64,000 bases of DNA from Enterobacter cloacae (GCF_013375935.1 NZ_CP056117.1:4712001-4776000); one strand, 5' to 3'. Positions 1-11,017 are shown, counted from the first letter of the stretch. The notes: generated by a model from the letters alone, not told the origin. A program made the numbers and translations.

Positions 1-1
1 A

Positions 2-133
2 ACGGAGGGGCAGCTGGCATGGCTGCACCGCCACGGCGTGCAGTACGGACAGGGCTGGTACTACAGCAAGGCGCTGCCAAAAGAGGATTTCATCCTCTGG
101 GCCGGGCAAAATATCAGCAAGCCTTCCTGCTGA
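2..133 (+). CDS. EAL-domain c-di-GMP phosphodiesterase, C-terminal fragment
   Basis: Only the last 43 codons are in the window, entering from the left edge. The visible residues include the run GVQYGQGWYYSKALP followed by EDFILW. This is the usual end of EAL domains: the last strand with the GxQG motif, then a helix. EAL proteins hydrolyse cyclic di-GMP to pGpG, mostly at the inner membrane. In E. coli the gene at this position relative to ffs and ybaZ is pdeB (ylaB), so it is probably that gene; this is inferred from gene order because the N-terminal sensor and catalytic Glu lie outside the window. It converges on lacZ. Confidence 0.8.
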   Translation, partial: TEGQLAWLHRHGVQYGQGWYYSKALPKEDFILWAGQNISKPSC

Positions 134-142
134 GCGGAGTGA

Positions 143-164
143 CGCGGCCACTGGCGTGGCCGCG
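143..164. repeat. GC-rich hairpin between convergent EAL gene and lacZ
   Basis: Nine-base arms CGCGGCCAC and GTGGCCGCG flank a 4-base loop. There is no T-run on either strand, so it is at best a weak or Rho-assisted terminator for the two converging genes. Confidence 0.4.
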
Positions 165-173
165 CGTTACGTC

Positions 174-3292
<3,119 letters not shown>

Positions 3293-3309
3293 TACAGCCA
3301 ACATGCCCT

Positions 3310-3361
3310 GGTAAACGGTCGCCGTAAAGGCCGAGATCGTCACCAGGCGAGCCCGATCACA
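3310..3361 (-). promoter_or_regulatory. lacZ promoter elements with CRP-like site
   Basis: On the minus strand a -35-like TTTACC (complement 3310-3315) precedes the operator, with an AT-rich TGTAAAT as the likely -10. Upstream, TGTGA-TCGGGC-TCGCC (complement 3346-3361) has one perfect and one partial CRP half-site at the canonical 6-base spacing. The CRP site is about 40 bp upstream of the -35 centre, roughly one helical turn further than in E. coli. All by eye. Confidence 0.5.
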
Positions 3362-3367
3362 AAAGCG

Positions 3368-4438
3368 TCAGCCTCGGGCCAGTTTCTCCGCCAGCAGCGC
3401 CAGCGCTCTGAGCTGTTGCGCCAGCGCTTCACGATCGGCCTGCAGCCCGGCGCGCGGTGCAGTGGAATGGCGAACGATCAACGTAACGGGAAGTTGTTTC
3501 TGCCAGCGCGCTTCGCTACGGGCTGGTGCCAGAAGCCATTCCACGCTGCGCTCGCCGGCTTCACGGAACGCCTGCCGAACGGTGGTAAGCGGGGGTGAAA
3601 ACCAGGCGCTGTCGGCGGTATCATCAAACCCGACCACCGAAATCTGACCCGGTATCGCTATGCCTTTTTCCGCACAGGCGCGCATGACGCCGAGCGCCAT
3701 CTGATCGTTTGCGACGAGTATCGCCTCCGGCAGCGTCGGGCCCGCCAGCAGGTGATGCCCTTTCTCATAGCCAGAGGCCGCGCTCCAGTCACCGTGCGCC
3801 AAAGCCAGCGCGTCCACGCCTGCCTTAGCCAGCGTGGTTTTCCATCCCGCCAGACGTGCCCGGGCAGAGACAGAACTTTCCGGCCCGGCGAGCAGAGCGA
3901 TTCGCCGGTGCCCGAGCGAAAGCAGATGCTCCGCCCCCAGGCTGGCACCCTGCCCCGCATCGAACACGAGGCTGTTCACCCGCGCGGAAGGGGACACGTC
4001 GAGAAAAAGCACCGGAACCGGCGAAGCCATGTCCTGTAGCGCTTCTGCCTGCGTATCCTCCAGCGGAACGTTCACCAGCAGCGCCTCCACGCACTGGGCC
4101 AGCAGCTCCTGCAGGGCGGCCCCGCACCGGGCAGGCCGATCCACCATTGAGATAAGCACGCTTGCCCCCTGCTCCACCGCGCGGGATTTTACGGCTGAGG
4201 CAATTTGCGACGGCGCGTGCAGCGCAAGATCGGCCGTGATCAGCCCCAGCGTGCGGGTGCGCTTTCCGGCCAGCTGCTGCGCGCCGCGGTTAGGCACATA
4301 GTGCAGCTCCGCCATGGCCTGCCGGACCTTTTCCCGCGTGCGGGGAGAAACGTGCTCCGCGTCGTTAATCACGCGGGAAACGGTCTGATAAGAAACGCCC
4401 GCCACGCGGGCAACGTCATAAAGAGTGATGGCTTTCAT
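3368..4438 (-). CDS. lacI: Lac repressor LacI
   Basis: LacI/GalR-family repressor expected to bind the operators at 3272-3292 and 4498-4514 and to release on allolactose. The N-terminal helix-turn-helix reads TLYDVARVAGVSYQTVSRVIN, with the same YQT recognition-helix residues as E. coli LacI. A hinge helix follows (VPNRGAQQLAGK), then a periplasmic-binding-protein core with LHAPSQIASAVKSRA, ALFLDVS-like and VANDQMALGVMRA segments. The Leu-rich C-terminal tail (LAQQLRALALLAEKLARG) resembles the tetramerisation helix. I chose the ATG at 4438 (MKAITLYDV) by alignment to E. coli; an in-frame ATG at 4450 would add four residues. Neither has a strong Shine-Dalgarno. It is upstream of lacZ, in the same direction. 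Confidence 0.95.
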   Translation of the reverse strand: MKAITLYDVARVAGVSYQTVSRVINDAEHVSPRTREKVRQAMAELHYVPNRGAQQLAGKRTRTLGLITADLALHAPSQIASAVKSRAVEQGASVLISMVDRPARCGAALQELLAQCVEALLVNVPLEDTQAEALQDMASPVPVLFLDVSPSARVNSLVFDAGQGASLGAEHLLSLGHRRIALLAGPESSVSARARLAGWKTTLAKAGVDALALAHGDWSAASGYEKGHHLLAGPTLPEAILVANDQMALGVMRACAEKGIAIPGQISVVGFDDTADSAWFSPPLTTVRQAFREAGERSVEWLLAPARSEARWQKQLPVTLIVRHSTAPRAGLQADREALAQQLRALALLAEKLARG

Positions 4439-4497
4439 GCATTCTGACATCGCAAAAAGAGAAGCCGCTATTCTGGCACAGTTACGCCATTAAAGCC

Positions 4498-4514
4498 TGT
4501 GAGCGCTTCGCAAA
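4498..4514 (+). promoter_or_regulatory. Second lac operator copy in front of lacI
   Basis: TGTGAGCGCTTCGCAAA is identical over 17 bases to the core of the lacZ operator but in the opposite orientation. It lies about 60 bp upstream of the lacI start and just after the stop of the yczE-type gene. The distance to the lacZ operator is about 1.2 kb. It is placed to act as an auxiliary operator for looping and as an autoregulatory site for lacI. Confidence 0.75.
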
Positions 4515-4515
4515 A

Positions 4516-5127
4516 TCAAACAATGCGCTCCGGCCGCGGTGCGGTCAGCCCCCGTGGCTTCTGGCGAAACCACGGCAAACAGAGCTGGATCAGCGGGCCG
4601 ATGGTTAACGCATACAGCACGGTTCCTACGCCAAACGTTCCGCCGAGCAGGCAGCCGATGAGTAACACGCTCACCTCAATGGCGGTGCGCACGCTGCGAA
4701 TCGACCAGCCCAGCCGGGCGTGAATGCCGGTCATCAGGCCGTCGCGCGGGCCTGCGCCAAACCCCGCGCCGATATACATCCCGGTGGCAATGGCGTTCAC
4801 CACGATGCCGGATACCAGCAGGGTAATGCGGACGGGCATCGAGGTAAGTTCCGGCAAAAGCGCCATCGACGCGTCTGCCGCCAGGCCGATACAAATGACG
4901 TTACTGAGGGTTCCGAGACCGGGACGCTGGCGCAGCGGGATCCACAGCAGCAGCACCGCGGCCCCGGTCAAAATAATCACCGTGCCGATGCTTAACCCGG
5001 CCTGGATTGCCACTCCAAGGTGAAACACGTCCCAGGGATCGACCCCGAGATCCGAGCGTATGAACATGGCGGTTGATAGCCCGTAGAGGCCTAAGCCGAC
5101 ATAAAGTTGTACCAGACGACGTACCAT
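4516..5127 (-). CDS. YczE/YitT-type inner-membrane protein
   Basis: A 203-residue integral membrane protein of the YczE/YyaS/YitT group, function unknown. Five or so hydrophobic segments are visible, starting with LVQLYVGLGLYGLSTAMFI. The family-like blocks DLGVDPWDVFHLG and GAGFGAGPRDGLMTGI are present. The start at 5127 (MVRRLVQ) is chosen because GGAGAAG lies 6 bases upstream; longer readings run into the divergent regulator. It is divergent from a MocR-type regulator. yczE-mocR divergent pairs are a recognised association in which the regulator is called YczR. A role in PLP-related or small-molecule transport is speculative. Confidence 0.85.
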   Translation of the reverse strand: MVRRLVQLYVGLGLYGLSTAMFIRSDLGVDPWDVFHLGVAIQAGLSIGTVIILTGAAVLLLWIPLRQRPGLGTLSNVICIGLAADASMALLPELTSMPVRITLLVSGIVVNAIATGMYIGAGFGAGPRDGLMTGIHARLGWSIRSVRTAIEVSVLLIGCLLGGTFGVGTVLYALTIGPLIQLCLPWFRQKPRGLTAPRPERIV

Positions 5128-5172
5128 TTTATCTTCTCCGAAGAACCAGGCTTCCATCTTCGGTGAAAATGG

Positions 5173-5207
5173 CACTATGATTAATGTCCAGTTTTCAAAT
5201 AGTGGAC
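5173..5207. promoter_or_regulatory. Putative YczR operator region
   Basis: The short divergent gap holds nested inverted repeats: CACTAT (5173-5178) with ATAGTG (5199-5204), and GTCCA (5186-5190) with TGGAC (5203-5207). MocR-type regulators bind repeated half-sites in such gaps. These are candidate half-sites only. Confidence 0.45.
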
Positions 5208-5212
5208 TGCAC

Positions 5213-6634
5213 ATGTCATCACGTCGTTTTGGGAGCCAGTCTCTGGCACGTCTGTTAGGCCACTGGCAGCATGCCGCTTCCCGTACTCCGCTGTGGCGCC
5301 AGCTGGCCGATGCGCTACGGCTGTTAATTCTCGACGGCAGGCTGACGCTGTATACCCGTCTGCCCGGCGAGCGGGAGCTGGCAGCCGCGCTTGACGTCAG
5401 CCGGACCACCATCAGCAGCGCGCTGGCCCACCTGCGGGACGAAGGGTATCTGGAGAGTCGTCACGGCAGCGGTTCGCGGGTGATCCTGCCAGACAGCCGC
5501 GCCGTGCCCACCCTCTCTACGCCAAGCGCCGCGCTCGATCTCTCTACCGCCGCACTCAACGCGGGGCCCGAGATCCATCAGGCTTACACCCACGCGCTTG
5601 CGGCCATCACGCCGCATCTGGCGCTGACGGGGTACGAAAGGCTTGGCCTGCCGGCGCTGCGTGAGGCCATCGCCATCCGCTATACCGCGCGTGGACTGCC
5701 AACCCGGGCAGACGAAGTGATGGTGGTAAACGGCGCCGTCAGCGGCTTTGCCCTGGTCTTACGCATGTTGACCGGCCCCGGCGATCGCGTGGTGGTAGAT
5801 CATCCAGGCTACCCGCTGGCGATAGCCGCTATTCAGGGCGCGCTCTGCCGTCCCGTGGGCGTCTCGCTTCCTGAGACGGGCTGGGATACCGATGGTTTTG
5901 CCGCAACGCTTGCCCAGACCTCTCCTCGTCTGGCCTATCTGATGCCGGATTTTCATAATCCGACGGGGCGCTGCATGGACGCCGCAACGCGCCAGACGCT
6001 AGCCGACATCGCCGCGCAAACCCGCACCACGCTGGTGGTGGATGAAACCATGGTCGATCTCTGGTTTGACGCGCCCCCACCGCCGCCGTTGGCCGCGTTT
6101 AACCCGCAGGCCGACGTGATTACGCTGGGTTCCGCTGGAAAAAGCTTCTGGGGCGGGCTACGCCTCGGCTGGATCCGCGCCTCGTCCCGCACTATCGCCA
6201 CGCTCGCCCAGACGCGCGACGCGCTGGATCTGGGCTCGCCTGTGCTCGAACAGCTGGCCACGCTCTGGCTTATCGAAAACGGTGAGACGTTCCTGCCCGC
6301 TCGCCGAAAAATGCTGGCTGAACGGCGCGACCGCTGCGGACAGATGCTGCGGGAACATTTTCCCGAATGGCGCTTTCATGAGGCGGAAGGCGGGCTTTCA
6401 TACTGGATTGAGCTACCCGGCCCGCTGGCAACCCAGCTGGCCGCGCGTGCGGAATCAATCGGGATCACCATGGGTACCGGCACGCGCTTTGGGCTTTCAG
6501 GGGCGTTTGACCGCTACCTGCGGATGCCCTTCTCGCTCAACCCGCCCGAACTTGAAGCGGCATTACTGCGGATCAAACCCCTGTGGCTTGCCCTAAATAA
6601 CAGCACGCCACCGGTAAAGCGGAGCCTGGTGTAA
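5213..6634 (+). CDS. MocR-type GntR regulator with aminotransferase-like domain (YczR-like)
   Basis: A 473-residue fusion of an N-terminal winged helix of the GntR type (LADALRLLILDGRLTLYTRLPGERELAAALDVSRTTISSALAHLRDEGYL, about residues 20-80) with a fold-type I aminotransferase domain. The PLP lysine is in TLGSAGKSFWGGLRLGW, and the MPDFHNPTGR block binds the cofactor. These proteins use PLP as an effector rather than for catalysis. The start at 5213 (MSSRRFG) is preferred; an ATG at 5177 would add 12 residues reaching into the divergent control region. Divergence from the yczE-type gene makes that gene the likely target. Terminated by the hairpin at 6655-6691. Confidence 0.88.
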   Translation: MSSRRFGSQSLARLLGHWQHAASRTPLWRQLADALRLLILDGRLTLYTRLPGERELAAALDVSRTTISSALAHLRDEGYLESRHGSGSRVILPDSRAVPTLSTPSAALDLSTAALNAGPEIHQAYTHALAAITPHLALTGYERLGLPALREAIAIRYTARGLPTRADEVMVVNGAVSGFALVLRMLTGPGDRVVVDHPGYPLAIAAIQGALCRPVGVSLPETGWDTDGFAATLAQTSPRLAYLMPDFHNPTGRCMDAATRQTLADIAAQTRTTLVVDETMVDLWFDAPPPPPLAAFNPQADVITLGSAGKSFWGGLRLGWIRASSRTIATLAQTRDALDLGSPVLEQLATLWLIENGETFLPARRKMLAERRDRCGQMLREHFPEWRFHEAEGGLSYWIELPGPLATQLAARAESIGITMGTGTRFGLSGAFDRYLRMPFSLNPPELEAALLRIKPLWLALNNSTPPVKRSLV

Positions 6635-6654
6635 ATTATTCGACAGAAACAATA

Positions 6655-6691
6655 AAAACTGCTGACTGTAACGCATGCAGTCAGCAGTTTT
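6655..6691. terminator. Bidirectional terminator after the MocR gene and the small-gene pair
   Basis: AAAACTGCTGACTG and CAGTCAGCAGTTTT form 14-base arms around a 9-base loop, lying between two convergent transcription units. The flanking A and T tracts suit either direction. Confidence 0.8.
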
Positions 6692-6704
6692 CATAACGGC
6701 AAGC

Positions 6705-6920
6705 TTAATGTTGAGGAGGGATCGGGAAGCCTTTCAGGGAAATAATAAAATTATCCCCTTCTTTCTTTATTTTTGCACCGGTATCACACCAGTCAGATGC
6801 AATTCTAAAGAACTCATCGCTTCCTACATTCCAGCCGAGACGGACGTGCTTCACGTAGCCGGAACGCAACAGGCTGCAGGCCTCGTTGTAGTCACTGGCA
6901 GTCGACAGTTGTTGTTTCAT
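6705..6920 (-). CDS. Small hypothetical protein, partner of the upstream RHH-like gene
   Basis: 71 residues, no family recognised. It has no signal peptide or membrane segment; the middle reads YVKHVRLGWNVGSDEFFRIASDW and the end ISLKGFPIPPQH, suggesting a compact mixed alpha/beta protein. Its ATG overlaps the upstream stop codon as ATGA, so the two are very probably translationally coupled. The pair is visibly more AT-rich than its neighbours, which suggests acquisition. The order (RHH-like gene, then small partner) resembles many antitoxin-toxin cassettes, but nothing in the sequence proves toxicity. Confidence 0.65.
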   Translation of the reverse strand: MKQQLSTASDYNEACSLLRSGYVKHVRLGWNVGSDEFFRIASDWCDTGAKIKKEGDNFIISLKGFPIPPQH

Positions 6921-7168
6921 TTTCTCTTCTTCAGAAGTTTACGTAGTGCTTTGATTTCTTTAGGAGTAAATGGAGTTACGCTCTCTTCTTCCGTATGCTG
7001 ATTATCAATATCCTCTTCCGATACTCCCGCCTCTTCTACTGCTTCAAATGCCAGCAGCAGCAGTTTCTCCGTGGTCACGCTTAAATTCTCATTATTTACT
7101 TCCGCATAGTGGCGAAGTCTTTCTTTTAGCGCTTCATCAATTTTAACGTTTAATACCGCAGTCACCAT
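6917..7168 (-). CDS. Ribbon-helix-helix-like small protein
   Basis: 83 residues from the ATG at 7168 (MVTAVLNVKIDEALKERL); a GTG at 7177 would add three residues but sits too close to the ribosome-binding site AAGGGA. The N-terminus has the form of a ribbon-helix-helix domain: a short strand (TAVLNVKID), a helix (EALKERLRHYAE), then a second helix (TTEKLLLLAFEAVEEAG). The C-terminal half is acidic (EEDIDNQHTEEE), then basic (KEIKALRKLLKKRK). Such proteins usually bind DNA as dimers and autoregulate. First gene of a two-gene operon; a small palindrome lies just upstream. Confidence 0.65.
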   Translation of the reverse strand: MVTAVLNVKIDEALKERLRHYAEVNNENLSVTTEKLLLLAFEAVEEAGVSEEDIDNQHTEEESVTPFTPKEIKALRKLLKKRK

Positions 7169-7191
7169 GATTGTCACATCCCTTCGGAATA

Positions 7192-7211
7192 CGTGTTTTA
7201 TTTAATACACG
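7192..7211. promoter_or_regulatory. Small palindrome before the RHH-like operon
   Basis: Arms CGTGT and ACACG flank an AT-rich centre that could include the -10 of the minus-strand operon. A plausible autoregulatory site. The rest of 7178-7403 is AT-rich with no gene seen. Confidence 0.35.
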
Positions 7212-7403
7212 AAGATAACATTCTTATCCAGATATATATTTTTTGCTTATAACAACAAAAAGACGCCCGATAATAAAATGACAGTCTATTATTACAGGTT
7301 TATGACAATATTATTTCAATTGAATGAAAGATATATTACGCAGCCCGTAACAGGCACAGTAATAACAGGGATATTCTGAAGAAAAGATTGGGGAAGTATA
7401 AAT

Positions 7404-7517
7404 GGGCGGGGGCCCTGCCAGCTACATCCCGGCACCCACGTCGTCTGCCCTGGCTGCTTCCTTCCGGACCTGACCTGGTGAACAGAGTAGCGTTGCGGGA
7501 GAACCAACAGAGCCCCC
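7404..7517 (-). ncRNA. ffs: 4.5S RNA of the signal recognition particle
   Basis: 114 nt, the same as E. coli. The minus strand begins GGGGGCTCTGTTGG, carries the conserved apical region with CAGGTCAGGTCCGGAAGG and AGCAGCC (the Ffh-binding tetraloop and symmetric loop), and ends GGGCCCCCGCCC so that the ends pair. It partners Ffh for co-translational membrane targeting. Position next to ybaZ matches E. coli. It forms the backbone edge of the accessory block 134-7403. Confidence 0.97.
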
Positions 7518-7680
7518 ATTGAGAGCGTTGATAACCAACGCGCTGGCGCATTATCCCTGTGGCGCACCTCAATTGCAAGCCGTCGGCAACCGGATGCTGG
7601 ATTATTGCGCAAACTGGCGAAGCAATCCGCGTTATCTTCGTTTACCATTGCCCTTCGCGGATTATTCCTCAGGAGTAACG

Positions 7681-7992
7681 ATGGACGAACATGACACTTT
7701 TCCGCAGCGAGTATGGCAGATTGTGGCCTCTATCCCCGAAGGCTGCGTGACGACCTACGGCGAGGTCGCCCGGCTGGCGGGTTCTCCGCGCGCGGCGCGT
7801 CAGGTAGGCGGTGTGCTGAAACGGCTGCCGGAGGGGAGCACGTTACCCTGGCATCGGGTGGTCAACCGACATGGAGAAATCTCCCTCACCGGGCCAGATT
7901 TGCAGCGTCAGCGTCAGGCTTTACTGTCTGAGGGGGTGCAGGTAACCGCATCGGGCAGGATTGATATGCAGAGGTATCGCTGGGAGTACTGA
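7681..7992 (+). CDS. ybaZ: Alkyltransferase-like protein YbaZ (Atl)
   Basis: 103 residues. It is homologous to the DNA-binding domain of O6-alkylguanine-DNA alkyltransferases, but the reactive Cys of PCHRV is replaced by Trp (TLPWHRVV), the signature of ATL proteins. These bind O6-alkylguanine, flip the base and hand the lesion to nucleotide-excision repair. The helix-turn-helix (TTYGEVARLAGSPRAARQVGGVLK) and the Arg finger are present. ATG at 7681 has AGGAGT 5 bases upstream; the open frame extends upstream through the ffs region but that is unlikely to be coding. Confidence 0.93.
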   Translation: MDEHDTFPQRVWQIVASIPEGCVTTYGEVARLAGSPRAARQVGGVLKRLPEGSTLPWHRVVNRHGEISLTGPDLQRQRQALLSEGVQVTASGRIDMQRYRWEY

Positions 7993-8020
7993 CGCCCTCT
8001 TCAGAAAGATGAAGAGGGCG
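7993..8020. terminator. Hairpin between ybaZ and ybaY
   Basis: Ten-base arms CGCCCTCTTC and GAAGAGGGCG with an 8-base loop separate two convergent genes. No T-run, so terminator activity is uncertain. Confidence 0.45.
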
Positions 8021-8028
8021 AGAGGAAA

Positions 8029-8556
8029 TTACAGCTGCGTTGGCGCCGTTGGCAGCGTCGGCTGATTGGTCTGCGTTGCAACAGGCACTTCAGTTTGCTG
8101 TACCGGGACCAGGGTCAGGTCGATTTTAGTGCCGCCTTTGTTGACCGCTTCCTGCACGGTATCGGTGATAAAGACCAGCTTATCGTTGATCGTTACCGCC
8201 GCGCTCAGGAGGATACGCGCGTTTGGCTGCACGTCAGACGGGTTGTACGGCAGTACGAAGCTGAACGGTGCCTGTTTACCCTCTGTACGAACTGCACGCT
8301 GTGCAAGCACTTTAGACGGTGCATCCGCCAGAGACGCATCGGATAACGTGACCGTTAAAACCGCGTCCGGCGGCAGAGCAACTTTCTGTTTGATCCAGAT
8401 GGTACCGGACACGTTAGGCTGTCGAATAGCTTGCTGTGAAAGGGTGTTAATCCCGTTTGGGGTCGCCGTTGGTACCGCTACATCGGCACTCTTATCCGCA
8501 CAGGCGGACAACGCCACCGCCATTGCAACACCGCTTAACATAGGCACGAGTTTCAT
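8029..8556 (-). CDS. ybaY: Lipoprotein YbaY
   Basis: 175 residues. The signal peptide MKLVPMLSGVAMAVALSACAD has a lipobox LSAC with lipidation at Cys19; the following Ala-Asp may bear on sorting. The body (about 50-150) is a YscW/META-like beta domain (SGTIWIKQKVALPPDAVLTVTLSDASLADAPSKVLA), followed by a low-complexity Pro/Thr/Gln tail. The function of YbaY is poorly defined. Monocistronic, divergent from tesB. Confidence 0.92.
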   Translation of the reverse strand: MKLVPMLSGVAMAVALSACADKSADVAVPTATPNGINTLSQQAIRQPNVSGTIWIKQKVALPPDAVLTVTLSDASLADAPSKVLAQRAVRTEGKQAPFSFVLPYNPSDVQPNARILLSAAVTINDKLVFITDTVQEAVNKGGTKIDLTLVPVQQTEVPVATQTNQPTLPTAPTQL

Positions 8557-8759
8557 TGAAGTCTCCTTATCATCAATGCACCGGCGGGATCGATCCCATC
8601 CGATGTCGTTTTATTCACATAACGTAAACAAGTGTGGCACAAATCACGGATTTATGCCTAATTTTGCCCAGGTATTAAGATAATTCCACCCATCGGACCA
8701 CTATCGTTTCTGCGTTATACTCAGCCTATCTTTCGCCACGGCGTTTATTGAGGACGACT

Positions 8760-9620
8760 ATGAGTCAGGCACTGAACAATCTGCTGACATTACTGAACCT
8801 GGAAAAAATAGAAGAAGGGCTTTTTCGCGGGCAGAGCGAAGATCTGGGGTTACGCCAGGTATTTGGCGGCCAGGTCGTAGGACAGGCGCTTTATGCAGCA
8901 AAGGAGACGGTTCCGGCAGACCGACTGGTGCACTCGTTCCACAGCTATTTTTTACGCCCCGGTGACAGCGCTAAGCCGATTGTGTACGACGTGGAGGTTC
9001 TGCGTGACGGCCAAAGCTTCAGCGCGCGCCGCGTCGCCGCCGTTCAGCATGGAAAACCCATCTTTTACATGACCGCCTCGTTCCAGGCGCCAGAGCCGGG
9101 TTATGAGCATCAAAAAACGATGCCCCCTGCCCCGTCGCCGGACGATCTGAAATCGGAAACCGACATCGCCCGCGCGCTGGCCCACCTGCTGCCTCCGCAG
9201 GTGAAGGAGAAGTTTCTGTGCGATAAGCCACTGGAGATCCGCCCCGTCGAATTTCATAACCCCATGAAGGGGCACACCGCTGAGCCCGCTCGCCAGGTGT
9301 GGATCCGCGCCAACGGCAGCGTACCGGCAGATTTGCGCGTGCATCAGTACCTGCTGGGCTATGCGTCAGATTTCAACTTCCTGCCGGTTGCGCTACAGCC
9401 CCACGGCGTCGGTTTCCTGGAAAAAGGGATGCAGGTCGCCACCATCGACCACTCCATGTGGTTCCACCGCCCGTTCGACATGAACGAGTGGTTGCTCTAC
9501 AGCGTGGAAAGCACCTCAGCGTCCAGCGCCCGCGGGTTTGTTCGCGGGGAGTTTTATACCCAGGATGGCGTGCTGGTAGCGTCGACGGTTCAGGAAGGGG
9601 TCATGCGTAACAGGGGATGA
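8760..9620 (+). CDS. tesB: Acyl-CoA thioesterase II TesB
   Basis: Cytoplasmic hydrolysis of medium- and long-chain acyl-CoA, including 3-hydroxyacyl-CoA, to free acid and CoA. 286 residues from the ATG at 8760 (GAGGA upstream), the same length as E. coli. Double hot-dog fold: first half with [18 protein letters not shown], second with [13 protein letters not shown] and [21 protein letters not shown]; the active-site Asp lies in the second (ATIDHS). Converges on amtB across a terminator. Confidence 0.97.
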   Translation: MSQALNNLLTLLNLEKIEEGLFRGQSEDLGLRQVFGGQVVGQALYAAKETVPADRLVHSFHSYFLRPGDSAKPIVYDVEVLRDGQSFSARRVAAVQHGKPIFYMTASFQAPEPGYEHQKTMPPAPSPDDLKSETDIARALAHLLPPQVKEKFLCDKPLEIRPVEFHNPMKGHTAEPARQVWIRANGSVPADLRVHQYLLGYASDFNFLPVALQPHGVGFLEKGMQVATIDHSMWFHRPFDMNEWLLYSVESTSASSARGFVRGEFYTQDGVLVASTVQEGVMRNRG

Positions 9621-9624
9621 TGTT

Positions 9625-9650
9625 GCCCTCACCTCTCCCGCGGGTAAGGG
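9625..9650. repeat. Degenerate GCCCTC palindromic element
   Basis: GCCCTCACCTCTCCC followed by GCGGGTAAGGG is a degenerate copy of the element seen clearly at 42578-42614 and 53853-53883. As at those sites, it adjoins a GGCAACC-type terminator between convergent genes. Confidence 0.6.
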
Positions 9651-9660
9651 AATAGAGACT

Positions 9661-9692
9661 AAAACGGCAACCAAAGGTTGCCGTTTCGCTTT
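9661..9692. terminator. Terminator between tesB and amtB
   Basis: AAAACGGCAACC / GGTTGCCGTTT arms with a 3-base loop, then CGCTTTTT on the plus strand. The A-run on the other side allows function for amtB too. Confidence 0.85.
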
Positions 9693-9695
9693 TTA

Positions 9696-10982
9696 TTATG
9701 CGTTATACGCATTCTCACCGTGGCTGTTGACGTCCAGGCCTTCGCGCTCCTGCTCTTCCGGCACGCGCAGCCCAACGGTCATATCCGCCAGCTTGTAGCC
9801 GATAAAGGCCACAACCCCCGACCAGACAACGGTAATGGCGATGCTTTCCAGCTGTACCAGCACCTGATGCATCATGGTCACGCCTTCCGCGTAGCCGACG
9901 CCGCCCAGGGACTGCGCGGCAAAGATGCCTGTCATTATGCAACCGATGATGCCGCACACGCCGTGCACGCCGAATACGTCACACGGATCGTCCACGCGCA
10001 GAACGCGTTTCAGCGCGGTAACGCCCCACAGCCCTGCCAGTCCGGCGACGATACCAATCAGCAGCGCGCCGCCGACGCCCACGTAGCCACACGCCGGGGT
10101 GATACCCACAAGGCCGGCAATCGCCCCTGAGCAGGCTCCCAGCAGCGAGGGCTTGCCGCGAACGGCCCACTCGCCGAATACCCAGGAGAGGATAGCGCCA
10201 GCCGTTGCCACAACGGTATTCACGAAGGCCAGCGCGGCGATTTCGTTGGCGGCACTGGCGGAACCGGCGTTAAAGCCGAACCAGCCAAAGTAGAGGATAG
10301 CGGTACCGGTGAAGACCATCGGCAGGTTGTGCGGCTTGAACGCTTCCTTCCCGAAGCCCACGCGTTTGCCAATGAGGTAGGCGCCCACCAGGCCTGCTAC
10401 CGCGGCGTTAATATGCACAACGGTACCGCCCGCAAAGTCCAGCGCGCCATGAGAAGCCAGCAGACCACCGCCCCAGACCATGTGCGCGATCGGGATGTAG
10501 GAGAGGGTCAGCCAGACCACCACGAAAATCAGTACCGCAGAGAAGCGAATTCGCTCGGCCAGCGCCCCCACAATCAGCCCCACGGTGATGCAGGCGAACG
10601 AGCCCTGGAACGCGACATGGATATACTGATAGAAGCTGCCCATCACCGCGGTCAGCTCGATGTTTTTCAGCATCGCCCAGTTAACGTTGCCGAAGAAGGC
10701 GTTACCCTCGCCGAAGGCCAGCGAGTAGCCATAAACCACCCACAGCACGCACACCAGCGCGAACGTGACGGCAACCTGCGTCAGCATGGAGAGTACGTTT
10801 TTGCCGCGGATCAGGCCGCCGTAAAACAGCGCGATGCCCGGAATAGTCATGAACAGCACCAGCGCGGTGCAGATCATCATAAAGGCGTTATCGGCTTTGT
10901 CTGCCACGGCAGGTGCCGCCATTGCCAGGCCCGGCAGCAGCGCCAGCGACCCCAGACCCGTTTTGATTGTTGCTATCTTCAT
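9696..10982 (-). CDS. amtB: Ammonium transporter AmtB
   Basis: Trimeric inner-membrane ammonium channel blocked by GlnK under ammonium excess. 428 residues from ATG 10982, as in E. coli; earlier ATGs are not supported. Signal peptide MKIATIKTGLGSLALLPGLAMA, then 11 membrane spans. The Phe gate, the pore twin-His region (GTVVHINAAVAGLVGAY and FGVHGVCGIIG) and FYGGLIRGKN are recognisable. Downstream of glnK with a 35-base gap, so part of the sigma54-type operon. Loss of this pair would impair growth at low ammonium. Confidence 0.98.
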   Translation of the reverse strand: MKIATIKTGLGSLALLPGLAMAAPAVADKADNAFMMICTALVLFMTIPGIALFYGGLIRGKNVLSMLTQVAVTFALVCVLWVVYGYSLAFGEGNAFFGNVNWAMLKNIELTAVMGSFYQYIHVAFQGSFACITVGLIVGALAERIRFSAVLIFVVVWLTLSYIPIAHMVWGGGLLASHGALDFAGGTVVHINAAVAGLVGAYLIGKRVGFGKEAFKPHNLPMVFTGTAILYFGWFGFNAGSASAANEIAALAFVNTVVATAGAILSWVFGEWAVRGKPSLLGACSGAIAGLVGITPACGYVGVGGALLIGIVAGLAGLWGVTALKRVLRVDDPCDVFGVHGVCGIIGCIMTGIFAAQSLGGVGYAEGVTMMHQVLVQLESIAITVVWSGVVAFIGYKLADMTVGLRVPEEQEREGLDVNSHGENAYNA

Positions 10983-11017
10983 TTTCTCGATCCCTATCAC
11001 TGTGTGCCAGGAGTTAC

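Noticed and set aside
143..164. Intrinsic terminator for lacZ
   Set aside because: Strong stem but no T-run on either strand; kept only as a hairpin.
7519..7680. N-terminal extension of YbaZ through the ffs promoter region
   Set aside because: The homologous domain begins at 7681 with a good ribosome-binding site; upstream codons show no similarity.
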